Source: Aplectana chamaeleonis
Lineage: Eukaryota > Nematoda > Chromadorea > Rhabditida > Cosmocercidae
NCBI GenBank assembly: GCA_029168955.1
Contig: JAPDOI010000907.1
Location: 62,001 to 126,000 of the forward strand
DNA length: 64,000 bases
Direction: 5' to 3'
Shown here one piece after another: positions 24,038 to 30,000 of the stretch. Below the pieces are notes generated by a model, which was not told the origin of the DNA, made no database searches, and was given only the letters and a program-made list of their open reading frames with translations. The translations under genes and the position numbers were made by a program. Position 1 is the first letter of the stretch; each line of letters starts with the position of its first letter.

Positions 24038-27000
24038 AATGCCTAGATGTTGTCAACTTCAGGAGGGACCGTTTCGCTTTCAATTCGCTGTGATTATACA
24101 GTTCGAAACATGATCAATAATTTGGCTGTTTATACTCGTTCTCCATATATTATCGTCAATATTGTCTTTAATGCCACCCAAGCGACCCCTTGGCAGGGAC
24201 GAGTGAAATGATTATACATACAAAAATGTGTAAATCGGGCCCCGCGGACCGATGCGAACATTTTTTCTTAGGTGGAGATATCACAAAGGTGAAACTGTTG
24301 ATAGATTTTCAGGCTTAATCGGGCCGATATTTGCTCGTTTCGCGGCAGTGTGCAGTTTTCCAAATGCGAAATGCAAAAACGCGCGAAACTGCGGTTTTGG
24401 AACGCGGGAATTCGCTCACTCCTGTTCCACAGTTGCGTTTCGGTTCATTCGAGATTGCAGCAATCTCTCATAAAAGTTTTGTGAGAAGCAATTTTATGTG
24501 TCCTTGAAGTGCATTCATTCATTGGACGGTGGTCTGATACTTTATTTTGCATTGCTTGAACTCGCACATTTGTAACTGTGGGATTAACTCGTTCCAATTC
24601 ACCTTTTCTGTACACAAAGCTGTTAACATTAGTTCTCAGCTCAACATACAATCGCTGAAGTTTCTAGCCTTTTTTCAGACGCTCAATTTTCCTTTCAAAA
24701 GAGAGGTAAAACAAGAAAATGATAAGCTGCAGGACAGTCGCTTACTTGACGATCTTTAGGCCGGGATCATACTTCCCGCGACCAGCAACAGTGACAGTGC
24801 ACATCAGGCATATCAATTTTCGGTCCAAATGGATGGTGAACATTGCGTCGCGTAACTCGTCGTGGGACGTATGATCCTGGCCTTACTGGCCATGCAAGAA
24901 ACATGGAGATAGAAGTGGTCTGACGGGCTGGTCTGCTCAGGAACGTAAGCTATAGAGAGGCTATTGGACAAGTCTCCGAAAAGCCCGGATAGAGAATGGG
25001 CGTTATGTTTCGAGCACAGGTTGACACATGAATGACGCGGAATAGTTTGTCGCGAGAGCGTTTTCTGCCGAGGACAAGAAGATTATACGCCGCACACATA
25101 GACATGCAGAGACGCGGAGTACTTCCTCATGACAAACCATTCTGTGTCGAGTATATACTATTTCAGAAAGTGATGTTGAGAAGGATTCACCTGCAATAGA
25201 CGTGAACCTGATCTCCCATGGTCGGGGTCAAGAGGCCCGTTTTGTCGTACCTCGACTGATTTACAACTCCAATGATCAAAAAATTGAAAAAGTTACGAGT
25301 CATCTTTGAAAAATGTCGTTTTCGGTACAGAATTTCTCGTAATTCTTCCAAAGCATTCATACCCTCTATAAAATGTCGTAATTCTCATCATTCGGGGCAC
25401 GCGCGATGTTGCAGCCTCCGTCTGCTCTCCGCTCTCTCACTGTCTCTAACCTCCGCTCCGCACCACCACGTGTCGGAATCATGTGAATTTCGCCGTTTTA
25501 TAGCATGTATCTGGTTTAAAAATTTGGCGACCCCTACCACTACCCGTGTTCTGTGTTAAAGGCAGTGGTCACGATGAAAAATGTTATCGAAAAAACTACA
25601 AAAATCAGCTTAGATATAAAACAGCTCAAAAACTATGAAGGTAGCGCGGTGAAAAACGGGCTAGAATTAGAGTTGTTGAGACCCTCAATTTCCAGTTCGT
25701 GCACACGTACACAGAAAGATCACAGTCTCATGCCGAGCAGCCAAAAATCATCGACACTCAGAGGAAGAAACAAATGCAAATTTACCTATTAACACAGTTG
25801 AACAATGAAAGCAAGCACTTCAGTTAATGTTTTTGACTGGATGTGTACATAAATCCGAAGGTTCATTGATTGAAATTCAAGTTCAAGCCAGCTGATGTTC
25901 TTGATATTAGAGATCATCGATGCCGATTATGTGGGGTGGACTCGTCCACCATCAAAAGACAAGAAAGTTCAGGCTTCGAATTTGGCCCAGAACAGCGTTT
26001 TTTTGCGATTTTTTTTCTTATAAGTTCTACTACTCTATATCCAGAAAAGAGTTCAGAGAGGAAAAGAAGACGAGTATATTTGAGCGCGACCACTGCCTTT
26101 AAGTGAAGGAAGCTGAGCGACACACAGACGCGCGTAGAAGCGTGTGCGTAGCGACTGTCGAGTGAATTGCTCCCTGCCTCATAGCTACGCGCTGCTTTCT
26201 CTCCCGTGGAGAAATTAAAATATTATCAATCTTAACTCGATATGTTCTTTGTTATTCACACATGACGACGAATGGTGATTTTTTTGGTAGTAATGTCGGC
26301 TCTCCTGTCATTTGAGAATGGAATTTTTCACTTCAGAACCTTAGTGGTAACCCTCCGGGATCCGTTGGCGCTCCATCCGAGCGTTCGAGCACAATAAAAC
26401 AAGGATATGTGTACATGCAGGAAAAAAGCAAAATACCAAGTGGGTTGGCCTCATTCCGCTTTGTTGGAAATAAATGTTTTCGAAACTAGCTTTCTTTGTT
26501 TTAGAAACGATAGGGAGGGATGTTCTAGCTGGAAAATGGACTAAATACTATTGTGTTTACTCGAAGGAAACACGAATTTTCACTATGATTCCTGTAACAG
26601 CCACATCCAAAACGGTGAGTCGCGTACTCTAATTATGCTGCTTTTCAACACATTTTCCACTAATTTGTCATCCTTTATTTAACTTACGATTGCTAAGATG
26701 TAATTAAATTTCCTTGGACAATGGGTGTTCGCCTTAAAAGCTAAAAATCTGCAGCCGGCAAAGAAATTTCAGGAATTGCCGCGGTCGGCCAAGGCACGAG
26801 GTAATTACCGCCTGCTATGCGGTCAGCTGACGGGGTTTTCTTTGAGAATTCATTTGTTCAGTAATTCGAAATTTACGGTTTTCAAATATCCGACTTTCAA
26901 ATGATTTCTTATTTTGCATTTTAGAAGACGTCTCTTCAAACAGTTTCTTCGTTCGTCTCTCCAAGTTTACATCATCATTTGTTTTTTCACATCATTTGAT

Positions 27001-30000
27001 AAATATCGTCCTTCGCCTTCTCCTTTCAATTCCTAAAAACGCTGTATTCTGGTTTGGAATTTTCCCTTTTTTGTAATGTATAGTCTCAACTATGGGTAGT
27101 GGATCTAGATTCAAAAATAAGTATTTCCTCATGTATTTCTGCTAATAGCATTTTTGACAAAGATTTCTGGAAACGTTCTAATGTCTCCGGTATGATTCGT
27201 TTGAGTGAGCGCAAACGAAATATATTTTTGGAAGGGTTGCGGCTCATATTTCATTTCCGTGACATTGAATATTTGCTCATGCCTTCATTTAGCCGCGAGT
27301 AAAAGTGCATACAATTCGTTTCGAGCAAATTCATCAAAGCGGTTGTGGACATTAGTCCGCCACCATCTTTCTCACATCGCAAATTTGAAAGCACAATGCT
27401 CTCATAGATAGTTATGAATTTTGAGGTTTCCATATCAACCATGAAATGGAGCTCCTTTGGCTCCCGTCAGACTTGATCGAAAAAACCGTCTGAGTCCGAC
27501 TTAGCCCGGTGCGGAAGGCCTTGGGCGCATTGGTCCTGCCCGCCTGCGCGTTGTGTGGATTTTCTGCAACCGTCTGCCACTATTTCGAAGCGTATCGACT
27601 GGGTGGGACTCAGTCGATCCACCAACTCTGACGGCCCTCTGAATAGCACTTGCCAAATGCGGAATCTAATTCTTTTATCTTCCAAGCGAAAGAGGTTTGG
27701 TTCGAGTCAGAAACGTTCCAACAAAAAGGGAACAATAGGAAAGTGAAATGAAGAGAGTGTACAAAAAGTGAACAATATAATTTCAAGGCGATATTCTTGG
27801 TCGACTCTTCCAAACAGCGAAAACAAACCGTTGTGGTGTTCTACACGGAAGCACTTTGTGGTTCCGAAAATGGTTCTGACTACGCAAGAACCATTAAAAT
27901 GTATATGCATGTAAACCTAATACTGTGCTTATATGGGTCAAATTCCGGTCCGCAATTGCGTCTCGACACGCTTTGCGGCCGGGCGCTTTCGAGTCGGAAG
28001 AGTTTCCAGCGACGCAGCTGCGGATCTGTTGACTCTAGGTGGGTTTTAGAAACTGGAAACTAAACAAAATTGAAGAAAACTGTCTAAAAAAGCCATATCG
28101 TGTCGGCTTTGGAGCTGGAAACTCGATTGACTCGAGCGCGTGCGGCCCCAAAGCGTGTCGAGACGCAATTGCGGACTGGAATTTAACCTACATAAGCACA
28201 GTACTTACCATCAAAACAGAGAATGATTTTCGAAAAGACCTACACTGATGGTTAGCTTCAGATGTAAGGAGAAGCGAATTTATATTTATAGAAGTACAGC
28301 ATCAAACGAGAATATTCCCATAAAATCTCATGGAACCAATAGAAGCCGTTTTCTGGAAAACACTAAACTCTTCCTCGTAAAAACCACAACGGTTTGTTTT
28401 TCGCTGTTTGGAAGAGTCGACCAAGAATATCGCCTTGAAATTATATTGTTCACTTTTTGTACACTCTCTTCATTTCACTTTCCTATTGTTCCCTTTTTGT
28501 TGGAACGTTTCTGACTCGAACCAAACCTCTTTCGCTTGGAAGACCCCTTTGATAGAATTGTTCACTTTTATCGATATTACGCAGTAATATCCCATGTATG
28601 TAATTCATGCAAAACTAGCATACTTCATTACGCTTACTTATTTGGTGCATACATAGGCTGCTAATATACACCGACTTCTCGTCTTTGTGAAAGAGTTATA
28701 ATTACAGAAATTCACATTAACCGCCTCTGGAGCACCTGAATAGTTCGATTCTTGATACATTATCGGCGATCCTTCTGCAACTGCAGTGAACGCAAATACT
28801 TTACTTACTGTCAATATCTGCGCGAAAGATTCATAAAGCCCAGCAGAAGTAAAGACGACGTCTCGAGGACGTCATCAGAAGCCAGATGCACTTTTTCACG
28901 ACGTTTCGATGACGGGACTATCATAGACGGGGGCCACCCAGCAAACAAGACAGAAATCAAATACACCACCTACAGAAAAAGCTATCAATCGAAGTAGACT
29001 CTGTTTCATTCCAAGTGAACTCATGTTTTCGGTTATCACAGCGCGGAGCGGTGGCTTTTCCGTCGAAACTCCCTTATCACTAGTTATATTTGATCGAAGC
29101 CCACCGCTTCGCTGGTGGTGATAATCGAAATCAACAGGTCACTAGGGATGTACCAGAGCTTATTTCTATAGAATTTTTATAACAACAATGATTGATAGCA
29201 GTATCAAGCATCTTTCGTGGAAGCTTTTGGTCATTTCAATACATAAATCTTGGAGCCCCCCCCGTCTTAGATAGTCCCCCGATGACGTCATCAGAAGCCA
29301 GAAGCACTTTTCACGACGTCCCGATGACGTCATCAGAAGCCAGAAGCACTCTTCACGACGTCCCGATGACGTCATCAGAAGCCAGAAGCACTCTTCACGA
29401 CGTCCCGATGACGTCATCAGAAGCCAGAAGCACTTTTCACGACGTCCCGATGACGTCATCAGAAGCCAGAAGCACTTTTCACGACGTCCCGATGACGTCA
29501 TCAGAAGCCAGAAGCACTTTTCACGACGTCCCGATGACGTCATCAGAAGCCAGAAGCACTTTCTTGACGTCCCGATGACGTCATCAAAGCCAGAAGACTT
29601 TTCACGACGTCCCGATGGACGTCATCAAAAGCAAGCACTTTTCACGACGTCCCGATGACGTCATCAGAAGCCAGAAGCACTTTTCACGACGTCCCGATGA
29701 CGTCACTTGACGTCATCAGGACGTCCAGAAGAAATAAACACTTTTCACGTCCGATGACGTCATCAAAGCCAGAAGACTTTCGACGTCCTCGTCCCGATGA
29801 CGTCGCCACCGTGAAGCACTCACGACGTCCCGATGACGTCATCGCCAGAAGCACTTTTCACGACGTCCCGATGACGTCATCAGAAGCCAGAAGCACTTTT
29901 CACGACGTCCCGATGACGTCATCAGAAGCCAGAAGCACTTTTCACGACGTCCCGATGACGTCATCAGAAGCCAGAAGCACTTTTCACGACGTCCCGATGA

